DNA of 64,000 nucleotides from Alphaproteobacteria bacterium (GCA_030424975.1 JAUHVY010000001.1:865093-929092); one strand, 5' to 3'; positions 6,636 through 15,452 are shown, counted from the stretch's first letter. Numbers and translations are program-made. Notes: a model not told the origin generated them from the sequence alone.

Positions 6636-9600
6636 ATGCGGTTTCTATTTTTTTTGTTGGTTATGATAACGGTTTTTAAGCCTGCCGATGTTTATGCATA
6701 CTCTTGCATGCCAGCTGACGGAAAGAACCTCATTCAACAAAATGATTTAATTTTTAAGGGTAAGGCTAAGGCTATTCACGAAAACAAAGTAGATAAACAA
6801 CCTGACAGCTATACCACATTTGAAGTTTCAGAATTAATCAAAGGTACACCTGAAACGCCTATCAAGATTTACCACACCCGACAATCTCGCATAGCAGGAG
6901 GAAGTTTTTCTTTTAAGTTAGATGATGATGCTTATTTTTTTGCACGCCGAGCACATAACGGAGATTTTTACGTTACTGGCCCTTGTACACCAGCATATTA
7001 CATTTCAGATATAAAAAAATATGATCACTACGCTAATCGTATAAAAACAATCCAAGTTATAAACGATTATCAAGCGCTAAAGAAAAGCGCAGATAAGTCG
7101 ATAGAGGAATTTGGTTCCTATCAAGCCTATTTGGAAAAAGCAATATTACTTGAGGAATATCATGACTATGAGCAAGCTAAAATTGTATATGAAGATATTT
7201 TAAAACAGATTCTTGAGTCTAGAAAAGCTGATCCGACTAAAGGAGGAATAAAAACATTTGATGGTCATAAAATTATGCCATTTGGCTCACCAAGTCATTC
7301 CAGTAATTCATTTGAGGAACCATGTACTGGTGTTTATAGTGTTAATGATAAAACACCAGAGTTTTTGAGGCCATACACAAATAATAAAGGGCAAACTACT
7401 CTGCTTACGTTCAGCGACAGTTTATATTTTTACGCTCGAGCTTTATACAATTTAAACCAGTATGAACAGGTACTCAGACCCCTCTGTCTTTTGGGTCAAA
7501 AGGCGACTGAAGAGTCTCTGTCTCTAAAAGCCAATGCTCTGGTCGTTTTGGGAATGAAGGAAGAATTAAATAACAAGCCCCTTAACTTATCGCAATCAAA
7601 GCTTAATAAGATTGATTTGTCTGATTTGAGGATAGAACGATCGGATTTTTCAAAAAGTAATTTAAGTAATATCAATTTTTCAAATTCAATTTTAATAGGG
7701 TCTGATTTTTCTGAATCTAAAATAAAGAGAATTAATGTAAACGGAGCTAATTTATCAGGTTCCATTTTTGATAATGCAGACATATCTGGTGACTTAACGA
7801 ACAGTGATTTGTCCTACGTGAAAGGCACCGGAACAAAACTTGGTGGTGATTTGATAGGATCTGACCTTACGGGTGCAGATTTAAATGATGCTATCATATA
7901 CGGAGACTTAAACGGCGCTAACCTTGAAAACGCAAATCTTGAAGGTGCCAGTATATACAAACTATCTGGAGCGAAACTAAAGAACACCAATCTGAATCAT
8001 ATAAATTCTCGTTCAAATAACTTTAGAAGGCCATCAGACTTCATAAATGTCGATTTATCAGGCTTCGATCTCAGCGGAAGTGATTTAAGCGAAACGAATT
8101 TTGGAAGATCAAAGTTTGTAAATACAAAACTCGCAAAAGCCAACCTAACGGGCTCAAAATTAAGAGATACAGATTTTAAGGGTGCTGATTTAAGTGAAGC
8201 CGATCTAAGCAGCAGCAGATACGGACAAACCGATATAAGTGGTGCTGATTTTTCTGGTGCGAATATTAACGGTACAATCTGGAACGGAGGACTTTATGAT
8301 TGTAAAACCAAGTTCCCCAGTGGTTTTAATCCTGCAAACTTCTTCTTAGTGACGACAGATAAATCATGTGAAACGAAAACTGATATAGATTACTCATGGA
8401 ATAAATTGCTGTCTCCTCCTGTGCAACACTATCGAATATTACCAAATGGCTCACTTTCCAACTTTGAGAATATAAACATGGATGGCGCCAATTTTGAAGG
8501 TGGTCATTTGTATCTTCAAGATCCGAAAGCTTTTGGTTTTAACGGCAAAAAAAATGAAAGTCGCGCAGGTAAAACAACCTTTAGGAAGGTTAGCCTGAAA
8601 AATGCAAATTTCAAGAACAGCGTTGGTGAATTTGATTTCTTTGGTGTTGATCTAGAAGAGGCTGATTTTAGCTATTCAAAAATTAGAATGAATAGCCATT
8701 ACGCCACTTACGAACCGACTAATATTAAGGGGGCTAAGTTTTACTGCACCAATATGAGGGAAATACGCACAAAATTTTTAAACATTGAAGACGCAGATTT
8801 GACAGCGGCAATATACAACAGCCTTAATGTCGGTGAATGGAAGAAAGAGTACCATAATTTTAATCCTATTCAGAAAAAGGTGCTCTTTCGTTTCATGCAA
8901 AAGATTATTGATGAATATGGCCCTGCTGATTACAGCAATATGAGCTTTGATAAATGCGACCTGATGGATATCGACTTCGGATCAACCGATTTATCGGGAA
9001 GCACGTTTAAGGGGGCCTATTTTTACAGAACGAGTTTTAGCCAAGCAAAGCTTGATGAAGCGAACTTTGATGGGGCTCGTATTAGCAATTATCATGTTAG
9101 CTTCCCTAAAGATTTTAACTTAAAAAAGCATAGAGTAATTCCTACACAGATTTTAAATAGTAATACTTCACCTTGGGCTGTTTCTTATGGAGGCTTGTCT
9201 AGTCACTATATCAATGGCTCTTATGCACCACCGCGCTATGAAATCCCCGATTTTGTAGAAGAAGATTTAAGTAAAACTGTTTTTTTGGGCGCATGGTTAC
9301 CAAATTCAAATTTGAGTGGTTCTGATATACGTTTCTCTGACTTTACAGCCAGTAATTTATCTGGAGCAAACTTAAGCAACGTGAAAGCTAAAGGTGTTGT
9401 TTTTTATGATGCCGTTTTATCTAACTCTGATCTAAGCGGTGCAGACTTACAAGGCGCAGATTTAAGATGGACTGATTTAAAAGGAGCTCATCTTAAAAAC
9501 ACCAACTTGCAAGGAAGCATATATGATTTTAACACTTCGTGGCCTGAAGGCTTTGATCCTGATTTGGCTGGAGCATTCTTGTTAGGTGAAAAAGAAAAGC

Positions 9601-10064
9601 CAGTGGATTTACCTGAGATATCAGAAAGTAATAAGTTTAAGTCACTTGCTGCTGATACAGAAATTATATCATTAGGATTTTATCGTATTCGCAGTGGTTG
9701 CGGACACAATTCTAAAACTGACTGCACCGTAAAAATAAAAGTTCCGAATGTAGGAAAGCCCGTATTGTTGGTTTTGTCTGCATATGAGCCGTCTAATTGG
9801 GATATTGTCATAGATACGGGCGTAAAATTACAGGGAGTTATTCTAAGTGGTCTTTATCCTCAGACAATACAAGGAGTTCCAGGTAACGTAAAAGTTGTAA
9901 ACTATTCGGATCGAAAAGAAGACCATCGATTAAAATTCTATGTTTACGATCAAAAGGAAGTTAAGAGCGTCGATAAAATGAATACTGTCGTAAAGGCACT
10001 TACAGGTAAAAAAGTCACTAAAATTATCGGGCAGTACAAAATGGAAAATTACACTGTCGAATAG
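6636..10064 (+). CDS. Giant exported pentapeptide-repeat protein, 1142 aa
   Basis: Signal peptide at residues 1-22 (ending VYAYS) predicts export. Residues about 23-140 (QNDLIFKGKAKAIHENK, TFEVSELIKGTPE, a Cys pair) look like a TIMP/netrin-type OB-fold module, by resemblance only. About 140-330 is helical, with a TPR-like ALYNLNQYEQVLRPL. From about 325 to 1000 run many A(D/N)Lxx pentapeptides (NLSGSIF, DLTGADLND, ADLSEADLSS) that would form a right-handed quadrilateral beta helix, interrupted by insertions near 590-700 and 850-890. The last 130 residues form a beta-rich cap with a Cys pair. Molecular role unknown. Codon use is AT-rich and it lies inside the island, consistent with transfer. 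Confidence 0.85.
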   Translation: MRFLFFLLVMITVFKPADVYAYSCMPADGKNLIQQNDLIFKGKAKAIHENKVDKQPDSYTTFEVSELIKGTPETPIKIYHTRQSRIAGGSFSFKLDDDAYFFARRAHNGDFYVTGPCTPAYYISDIKKYDHYANRIKTIQVINDYQALKKSADKSIEEFGSYQAYLEKAILLEEYHDYEQAKIVYEDILKQILESRKADPTKGGIKTFDGHKIMPFGSPSHSSNSFEEPCTGVYSVNDKTPEFLRPYTNNKGQTTLLTFSDSLYFYARALYNLNQYEQVLRPLCLLGQKATEESLSLKANALVVLGMKEELNNKPLNLSQSKLNKIDLSDLRIERSDFSKSNLSNINFSNSILIGSDFSESKIKRINVNGANLSGSIFDNADISGDLTNSDLSYVKGTGTKLGGDLIGSDLTGADLNDAIIYGDLNGANLENANLEGASIYKLSGAKLKNTNLNHINSRSNNFRRPSDFINVDLSGFDLSGSDLSETNFGRSKFVNTKLAKANLTGSKLRDTDFKGADLSEADLSSSRYGQTDISGADFSGANINGTIWNGGLYDCKTKFPSGFNPANFFLVTTDKSCETKTDIDYSWNKLLSPPVQHYRILPNGSLSNFENINMDGANFEGGHLYLQDPKAFGFNGKKNESRAGKTTFRKVSLKNANFKNSVGEFDFFGVDLEEADFSYSKIRMNSHYATYEPTNIKGAKFYCTNMREIRTKFLNIEDADLTAAIYNSLNVGEWKKEYHNFNPIQKKVLFRFMQKIIDEYGPADYSNMSFDKCDLMDIDFGSTDLSGSTFKGAYFYRTSFSQAKLDEANFDGARISNYHVSFPKDFNLKKHRVIPTQILNSNTSPWAVSYGGLSSHYINGSYAPPRYEIPDFVEEDLSKTVFLGAWLPNSNLSGSDIRFSDFTASNLSGANLSNVKAKGVVFYDAVLSNSDLSGADLQGADLRWTDLKGAHLKNTNLQGSIYDFNTSWPEGFDPDLAGAFLLGEKEKPVDLPEISESNKFKSLAADTEIISLGFYRIRSGCGHNSKTDCTVKIKVPNVGKPVLLVLSAYEPSNWDIVIDTGVKLQGVILSGLYPQTIQGVPGNVKVVNYSDRKEDHRLKFYVYDQKEVKSVDKMNTVVKALTGKKVTKIIGQYKMENYTVE

Positions 10065-10080
10065 AGTACAGACGTTCCGC

Positions 10081-10127
10081 AAGATGTGTGTCGTACTACA
10101 ATCTTCGATTTTCCGTTGACACATCTT
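10081..10127. other. Stem-loop after the giant pentapeptide gene
   Basis: AAGATGTGT (10081-10089) pairs perfectly with ACACATCTT (10119-10127) across a 29-nt loop, just past the stop codon and running into the right inverted repeat. There is no T run, so it is not a clear terminator; it may stabilise the mRNA end or be part of the repeat. Confidence 0.45.
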
Positions 10128-10167
10128 GGAAAGGGAGACGCTGCGCTCTCCCGTTGCATCCCTCTGG
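10125..10167. repeat. 43-bp inverted repeat, right copy
   Basis: Inverted partner of 6441-6483 (41 of 43 bases). The hairpin core is GGGAGA...TCTCCC. Between it and the next gene (10294) lies AT-rich DNA with no other obvious structure. Confidence 0.85.
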
Positions 10168-10293
10168 CCTGATGGTGTGATACGGGAACAAATCCGTTCC
10201 TAACTTTCACATAATCAAAAAAATCATGTCATCTAATGATTGGTAATCATTTAAATGATAGTCTGTCATTTACAACCAGCGGAGGTGGCGAAA

Positions 10294-12798
10294 TTGAAGG
10301 CTAAAATCATATTCATCATTACGGGTTTAATCATTGGCGTGCTGTATATGTTCATAGCCTATAATCCAAGTCATAACGCAGAGCAAATCGCTGATCCCTC
10401 GCGGGGCGTTATTTCGATGATACAGCCCAGACCAGAGCGCCCTCATGTTCGTGATGTAAAAATAGCTTCCAATGATTCTATAGAAATATTGCAAGAACGA
10501 TTATCAGCCATACAGGATCATAATGATTTTCACGGTCAATCAGAGCGCGGATTGCTCGCCCTTACACTAGCGAAGTATTTTTACGCATTAGGGGAAAATG
10601 AAAAAGCGGATACGTATTTTAATGCCATTACCGTATTAGAGCGTCGTGAGAACGCCATTCAACCTTTTGCTGTACATTTGGCATATCTTATTGAGCAAGA
10701 CGATTACAACGCGGCATATGCGATTATTACTGACAGCAACACAATATATGAAAGAATCATGGCTATTCCCGAAGTGCATGAAGTGTTTAACCTTAAGCCG
10801 CATCGAATAGGAACGATATTAGAAGAAGGAAGAACGCCGTATGACCAACGCGCCGTCAACGAAGCGCTTTGTAAGGCTGCCGCGCAGGCAATCGAAGGAC
10901 GCAATCAAGAACAAAGATTAGAGGATTTGTTGAATCTACCACAATGCAATGATGAGCCGTTTACTATTAGTGTTCTTGTAACTTTGCGCGTTGCATCTTT
11001 GCTTAAAAGCAATGAATTCGCGAAAGCAAATGCTTTGTGGGTTCAATATATCGATCAATTTCGCAAATATGATCATGATCCTGATGGTTGGTGGAAATCA
11101 ACGATTTTAGGTGATTACACGAAATGCTTTGATGAAGCTAAACATGATGCAGATGAGATGAGTAAGCTGGATAAGGCTAAAGAGGAGGTTTTAAAAAAGT
11201 TCACGGATAAAAAAGCATCTCTTCTGACGACGATTTTTCTTTATACAGAGCAATATGAAAGCGCTCTCGAATTGGTCAGCACGTTTCAAGACGAGGACTT
11301 AAAACGAAAATTAATTCAGCCAATTTATGCTCACTTCGCAGAAGAAGGAAACGAAGAACAAATTAAAAAAATTGCAAACATCATTAATTTAGAAAAAGCC
11401 GAGCTGAATTACATTGGTGCGTGGGGCGCAAAAGATAAGACCCAATGGCATAGCTCAACCAGCCCTGAGATTAAGGCATTGACGCAAGGCGGTTCAGATA
11501 TTGCTTATAACCAAATCATGAGCATTGAGAATGATAAAATGCGTTTTATGGGTTTGTTATATTTATACGACACACTCGAAGGTGACGAACAAACGCGAAT
11601 TTATGAGCACACAACGTGTAAAACAGCCCTCCCGAAATGTATAGAAAGCGAACTGGAGAGAATTGCCGCGGTTCAGGATGATGATTTCGATAAAGATGTC
11701 ATGCGTAGAAAAATACACTTTTTCCATGTAAAGACTAAACAACTTGATAAGGCTATCAATGATTTGCACATGATTATTGATCCTTACCGCATGGTCATGA
11801 CTTACGATTTCGGCGGTGCTTTAATGTCAGGTCTGGGGTTAACATTTATGAACCGTGAGGACTGTGAAGATTATATCCCTAAGCTACCTGAATATATCAG
11901 GCCGCAAATTGTAGATGGTGAACAAGGTAAAGAAATTAAAAATTCTGATAATTTGCTGGCCTGTCATTTAAAAACGGGCAAGCACAAAGACTTCGTTACA
12001 AAGTTAGATGATAGCTTCAACGTCAAAACTAAGAAGCAATACCTTTTTAATTTAAGTCGTTCACTGATGAAGCAAGACAGAATTGATGACGCTTTGGAAC
12101 TTTTGCATTTGGCTAATAAATCTAACGATGCCAAAACCGTGGAAACCACTCTCTTTTTAGGAATGGCAACCGATAGGCTCTTCCGCGATTCCCCTAAGGA
12201 TATGAAAGAGGCTTACACTAAACGGCTAGAGGCATTGGCCAAGCATCCAGCATATGCCAAAAACAAAGCCGTTTGGGCTCATATTTTGCTAGAGTTAATT
12301 GATGATGCAAACTTTAACCCTGAGCTTTTAAGTTTACTGGAGACATATTATTTGAAATGGCCAGCTTTGGAAGAAAAGCGAAAATCCGATCCCTTGTTCT
12401 ATTCAAAAATATGCGCAATTAAAAATATCAAAACACCAGACCCATTTATCTCAACTACAAATCCTGATGGTTCTATAAGTGTCGGCATGCGAGAAAACTT
12501 ACCGTATGGTGAGCAATTACTCTATGATAACAGCTTCACAAAAATACCAGATAAGCAGCAAGCGCATGTTTACAATCGCTGTGTTAGGCAGTGGCTTTTA
12601 TATGAAGAAATGGACAGATATGAGGAGGCTATTTCTTTCACTAAAACCATGTTTCCTGATCCGTATTATCAAGCTAAAGCAGCGCAAGCAATTATTCAGG
12701 AAACCTCAGAAGAGGCAATTCCTGCATATAAAATTGGTGACAAATACGGATCATGGCGCACAAGTGACGGAGTGTGCAAAAACGATCAATCTTTGTAA
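10294..12798 (+). CDS. Membrane-anchored helical-repeat (TPR-like) protein, about 834 aa
   Basis: Unrecognised by name. The start is set at TTG 10294 because a full GGAGGT lies seven bases before it and the hydrophobic segment follows at once (KAKIIFIITGLIIGVLYMF); the ATG at 10255 would put 13 unlikely residues ahead with no ribosome site. One N-terminal membrane anchor, then an almost entirely helical body with TPR-like pairs (LALTLAKYFYALGENEKADTYF; SLMKQDRIDDALELLHLA; WLLYEEMDRYEEAISF). No catalytic motif is seen. It follows the giant pentapeptide gene in the island, and its 3' end overlaps a decayed recombinase tail on the other strand. Possibly an envelope scaffold; this is inference. 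Confidence 0.75.
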   Translation: MKAKIIFIITGLIIGVLYMFIAYNPSHNAEQIADPSRGVISMIQPRPERPHVRDVKIASNDSIEILQERLSAIQDHNDFHGQSERGLLALTLAKYFYALGENEKADTYFNAITVLERRENAIQPFAVHLAYLIEQDDYNAAYAIITDSNTIYERIMAIPEVHEVFNLKPHRIGTILEEGRTPYDQRAVNEALCKAAAQAIEGRNQEQRLEDLLNLPQCNDEPFTISVLVTLRVASLLKSNEFAKANALWVQYIDQFRKYDHDPDGWWKSTILGDYTKCFDEAKHDADEMSKLDKAKEEVLKKFTDKKASLLTTIFLYTEQYESALELVSTFQDEDLKRKLIQPIYAHFAEEGNEEQIKKIANIINLEKAELNYIGAWGAKDKTQWHSSTSPEIKALTQGGSDIAYNQIMSIENDKMRFMGLLYLYDTLEGDEQTRIYEHTTCKTALPKCIESELERIAAVQDDDFDKDVMRRKIHFFHVKTKQLDKAINDLHMIIDPYRMVMTYDFGGALMSGLGLTFMNREDCEDYIPKLPEYIRPQIVDGEQGKEIKNSDNLLACHLKTGKHKDFVTKLDDSFNVKTKKQYLFNLSRSLMKQDRIDDALELLHLANKSNDAKTVETTLFLGMATDRLFRDSPKDMKEAYTKRLEALAKHPAYAKNKAVWAHILLELIDDANFNPELLSLLETYYLKWPALEEKRKSDPLFYSKICAIKNIKTPDPFISTTNPDGSISVGMRENLPYGEQLLYDNSFTKIPDKQQAHVYNRCVRQWLLYEEMDRYEEAISFTKTMFPDPYYQAKAAQAIIQETSEEAIPAYKIGDKYGSWRTSDGVCKNDQSL

Positions 12799-12883
12799 GG
12801 CATATCTTTCTTGATTTGGCTTTCCCAAAGCGCCAAAACCTCAAATAAGCGGTTCGAGGTGTCACCTGATACCTCCACCATTT
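12785..12883. repeat. 99-bp direct repeat, left of the toxin-antitoxin pair
   Basis: Co-linear with 13544-13642 at constant offset. Both ends are nearly identical (first 28 and last 34 bases), while the middle differs mostly in ways that keep a minus-strand reading frame. The read peptide is MVEVSGDTSNRLFEV...KKDMPYKD ending at a stop at 12786-12788. It is a copy of the same recombinase-linked tail found at 13545. The last 34 bases (12850-12883) are identical in both copies and end in CCACCA, like a tRNA 3' end. Confidence 0.8.
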
Positions 12884-12946
12884 TAATTTCTTCCGAAATT
12901 TATTGTATCGTAATAGAAATATGATTTTGGGCGCTCATATAACAAT

Positions 12947-13246
12947 TCAAGAAAAATAATTCAAAATATCCATACGGCTATGCGGAATGCCGAGGATATG
13001 AATTTCTGATTTGTCTATTTTATAAAACAGAACATGTTTTTCAATCACGATACTGCGATATCCCGTCTTAACGTCATTACGCTCACGACCAATTTCAGGG
13101 TTTTCTAGCAAACTGTAGAAAGTTTCTTCTATTTTTCCCAAATATATATCCGCTTGAGGAGCTCCCCAGCTTTGAAGAGTGTAGGTGCGGATTTCTTTTA
13201 AATCCCGCTCTGCCTGAGGAGATACGATAATTCTATATTGAGACAT
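12947..13246 (-). CDS. parE: ParE/RelE-superfamily toxin
   Basis: Type II toxin of 99 aa. The family fold is clear: a beta-strand start (YRIIVSPQAERDLKEI), two helices, and the C-terminal strand pair (GYRSIVIEKHVLFYKID, IHILGIPHSRMD). ParE members poison DNA gyrase while RelE members cleave mRNA; the sequence favours ParE but the target is not certain. Its ATG overlaps the end of the antitoxin gene by one base, giving the usual antitoxin-first translational coupling. The pair sits between two 99-bp direct repeats inside the island. Confidence 0.88.
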   Translation of the reverse strand: MSQYRIIVSPQAERDLKEIRTYTLQSWGAPQADIYLGKIEETFYSLLENPEIGRERNDVKTGYRSIVIEKHVLFYKIDKSEIHILGIPHSRMDILNYFS

Positions 13247-13503
13247 TATGAGCGGATACCGTCAAAGAACGTGGAAACGGCTTCTTTGTTTTTTAAGGTA
13301 GAACCTTGGCCGCTTGCAATTTCATTTTCACCAGTTTGCAAATGCATGCGCAAACGATCGAGCTTCATCTGCATGACAATATCCTGATTCATCTCCATAA
13401 AGCGCAACGCTTCACGAATAACCTCGCTCGCGTTATTATAAAGGCCTGATTCAACTTTGTTTTTGATAATGCCTTCAAGCTCAGGCGTCAGAGATATATG
13501 CAT
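13246..13503 (-). CDS. parD: ParD-type antitoxin
   Basis: Ribbon-helix-helix antitoxin of 85 aa. The N-terminal strand and helices (MHISLTPELEGIIKNKV, SGLYNNASEVIREALR) form the DNA-binding dimer. The flexible C-terminal half (from about residue 45) would wrap and neutralise the toxin encoded directly downstream. A near-perfect 12-bp inverted repeat lies 13 bp upstream of the start and is the likely operator for autoregulation. Confidence 0.88.
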   Translation of the reverse strand: MHISLTPELEGIIKNKVESGLYNNASEVIREALRFMEMNQDIVMQMKLDRLRMHLQTGENEIASGQGSTLKNKEAVSTFFDGIRS

Positions 13504-13516
13504 TTTTCACCTCATT

Positions 13517-13549
13517 ATTGATAGTGTTAATTATACAAACATTATCAAT
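13517..13549 (-). promoter_or_regulatory. Inverted-repeat operator of parDE
   Basis: ATTGATAGTGTT (13517-13528) and AACATTATCAAT (13538-13549) are inverted partners with 11 of 12 matches, separated by 9 bp. On the minus strand the interval contains TATAATTA, a plausible -10. Fits binding by the ribbon-helix-helix antitoxin. Confidence 0.7.
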
Positions 13550-13642
13550 CTTTGTAAAACATATCTTTCTTAAAAAACTGCTCCCACCGTTCCAAAATTC
13601 GGAATAATCGGTTCGAGGTGTCACCTGATACCTCCACCATTT
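13544..13642. repeat. 99-bp direct repeat, right of the toxin-antitoxin pair
   Basis: Second copy of 12785-12883; the terminal 34 bases (13609-13642) are identical to 12850-12883. The last bases overlap the 71-bp repeat that starts at 13634. The left end overlaps the parDE operator, so the cassette's promoter is embedded in the repeat. Confidence 0.8.
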
Positions 13643-13703
13643 CATTATTCCCCTCCCGTAAATCGGTTAAAAGCGAGAATGGCTGCGAGAAAGGGGCGGT
13701 TCT
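13545..13703 (-). pseudogene. Serine recombinase C-terminal scar joined to a short tail
   Basis: Read on the minus strand the open stretch gives YRTAPFSQPFSLLTDLREGN, then NEMVEVSGDTSNRLFRILER, then WEQFFKKDMFYKD and a stop. The first part matches the tail of the recombinase remnant at 5449-5775. The second part starts exactly at the CCA/TGG boundary, as the tRNA-antisense tail does in that remnant. Only the last 50 or so codons survive; the rest of the recombinase is absent and a metalloprotease gene begins its 3' end 15 bp away. Confidence 0.7.
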
Positions 13704-13704
13704 A
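13634..13704. repeat. 71-bp direct repeat, right copy
   Basis: Matches 5443-5513 with 3 mismatches. Here the CCA is preceded by a tRNA-end-like sequence that does not fold into a tRNA, unlike the intact tRNA at the left copy. Marks the right edge of the accessory segment. Confidence 0.85.
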
Positions 13705-13718
13705 TAACTGATAAAATT

Positions 13719-15191
13719 TTAGACTTTAAAAACAGATGTAACGGGGCCACTTGCAAACGCCAACGCAGGCGCATTTTCTGTGCCATACAATTGGCCGGCC
13801 GCACCAGAAAAATCACCGGATAAATTCAAAGGTTGTTCTTGCTGATCACCATTCATACCAATTCCTTGTCCGGGCTCTGCTATTTCGGCCGATCCTGATG
13901 CTGTATTCTGCTCATCGTAATGATATGTGTCAATTTCATCACCTCTGATACCGCCCTTTTGCGTTAGGATATCAATATCTTCGATATCACCCGTAAAGCC
14001 TGTCAAACGCATCGAAACATCAGGCATTGCACCATTTTCATCTTCGAATGTAATCAGAACGCTGTTATTCAGTTCTTTAATAATTGTTGCGCCAACTGCG
14101 CCTTCAGGGGCAACAATGACGTCTTCTTCGGTATTTGTCAGAGAATCAAACCAATCATAATTTCCGCTTGCATGAAAATCTGTTACTTTGTCATGTCCAC
14201 CATTTGCATAAAAGCTATCGTCTTCACCATTACCTGTAAAAGTATCGTTATATTGCGTACCCTTGAGATAATTCGCATTTGATGTACCCGAAACAGTAAC
14301 CCCCGCTTCGTTCATTACACGATCATGATAAGCAGCTTTTTGAGCAGGGTCATACCCTTCAGAGCGCAGTGCATCGGCGACATCTTCGGCGCATTTTCCG
14401 CGCATATCCACCATAACACCGCCATGACCGTTATTTTGTCCATAAAGCTGCTGTAAGGCTTCGATATCAATACCGCCAAGCTGTAAGGGAGGATTTTTAA
14501 TAAAAGTGTCAAATACGCCTTGCTGTGTGCGCATCACGGTTTCACCCCAATCAACATGTTCTATATTAAAACCGCTATTCGGGTGATCAAAGCCCAATGC
14601 ATGACAAACTTCGTGCATGTAACAATATGTATTTTGCTGATCGTTTTGTCCTGAGATACGGTATTCATTCGCGACAATCGAATAATATTCGCCGCGATCA
14701 ACATCATAAACATTTCCATTATGAAGGCTAGAATGTGCACCGTTTGCACGCTCTTCAACCGATGTCGACATAATAGCCGGCGTAAAAAATTGACCGAAGC
14801 GAATGCCTTTATTCTCCGGCAGTTCGTCAACTACGACAAATTTTATATTTGCACCTGATTGCTCTGCCACCCTTTGAAGGGCATCAAGCGCCAGAGACTG
14901 TTGGTGCTGATCCAGGCTAAGGTCGTCCGTCGTCTTCACCCCTGCCCTGATATCTTTGAGCGTGTTCGCATCAATCAGACCCAAATCTTTGTCTGTCCAA
15001 TTAAACGTAACGGGAATAACAACAGTGTCACCAAACTCACCGCCAACAAAGCCAACACCTTTGCCAACACCTTCTCGGCTTCTGTAAATTATGCTTGCAT
15101 CAACATCGGGATTCTGGATGTCATCATGCACCTGATAGTGCGCACGCACTTCATCATCTCTGTTCGGTTTTTTATCTTCCGGATCCGGCAC
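13719..15191 (-). CDS. Metzincin-type metalloprotease with RTX-like C-terminus
   Basis: The zinc-binding motif HEVCHALGFDH (about residue 197 counting from the TTG at 15203) is of metzincin type HExxHxxGxxH. VMRTQQG about 20 residues on is a candidate Met-turn. Residues about 310-350 contain Gly/Asp-rich stretches (GTQYNDTFTGNGEDD, ANGGHDKV) like calcium-binding RTX repeats of serralysins. The start is unclear: no ATG exists upstream. GTG at 15191 has GGGG six bases before it and is used here; TTG at 15203 is the other choice. No ordinary signal peptide is seen, as expected for type I secretion. A tripartite exporter is encoded divergently from 15616. Target unknown. Confidence 0.8.
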   Translation of the reverse strand: MPDPEDKKPNRDDEVRAHYQVHDDIQNPDVDASIIYRSREGVGKGVGFVGGEFGDTVVIPVTFNWTDKDLGLIDANTLKDIRAGVKTTDDLSLDQHQQSLALDALQRVAEQSGANIKFVVVDELPENKGIRFGQFFTPAIMSTSVEERANGAHSSLHNGNVYDVDRGEYYSIVANEYRISGQNDQQNTYCYMHEVCHALGFDHPNSGFNIEHVDWGETVMRTQQGVFDTFIKNPPLQLGGIDIEALQQLYGQNNGHGGVMVDMRGKCAEDVADALRSEGYDPAQKAAYHDRVMNEAGVTVSGTSNANYLKGTQYNDTFTGNGEDDSFYANGGHDKVTDFHASGNYDWFDSLTNTEEDVIVAPEGAVGATIIKELNNSVLITFEDENGAMPDVSMRLTGFTGDIEDIDILTQKGGIRGDEIDTYHYDEQNTASGSAEIAEPGQGIGMNGDQQEQPLNLSGDFSGAAGQLYGTENAPALAFASGPVTSVFKV

Positions 15192-15452
15192 AACACACCC
15201 CAAATGCAGATTTTTTTTATTATTGTTTTATATATACACCAAGCGTGCATAAATTTTCCAATAATTTCTCTTTATATAATAGCCGAAAGCCCATCGAAAT
15301 GCCATTTTTCATGGCTTCTTCATATAAAGCAAAGCTTCAATAAAATTAGTTTGCAAAAAAAATATTAAAACTGACGACAGGTTTTCCATGGTTCGAACGT
15401 ATAATTTTTTAAGCTTTTACTTATCAAGCAAAAAAGAAGACACAGAGTACAA

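Noticed and set aside
6413-6679. Plus-strand ORF of 88 codons before the giant pentapeptide gene
   Set aside because: It runs through hairpins and the inverted repeat and overlaps the start of the real gene in another frame; low-complexity look, no ribosome site.
12850-12883. tRNA 3' end (GGTTCGAG...CCACCA) suggesting a full tRNA gene, also at 13609-13642
   Set aside because: The bases before and after the T-loop-like sequence do not pair, the distance to CCA is five bases too long and no acceptor or anticodon arm is found upstream. At most a degenerate integration target.
12785-13642. Integron cassette with attC sites around the toxin-antitoxin pair
   Set aside because: The 99-bp repeats lack the paired R/L core sites and overall folding of attC, and a recombinase tail explains their coding content better.
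14859-15368. Plus-strand ORF of 169 codons opposite the metalloprotease start
   Set aside because: Antisense to conserved protease sequence; no recognisable features, and composition follows the reverse strand.
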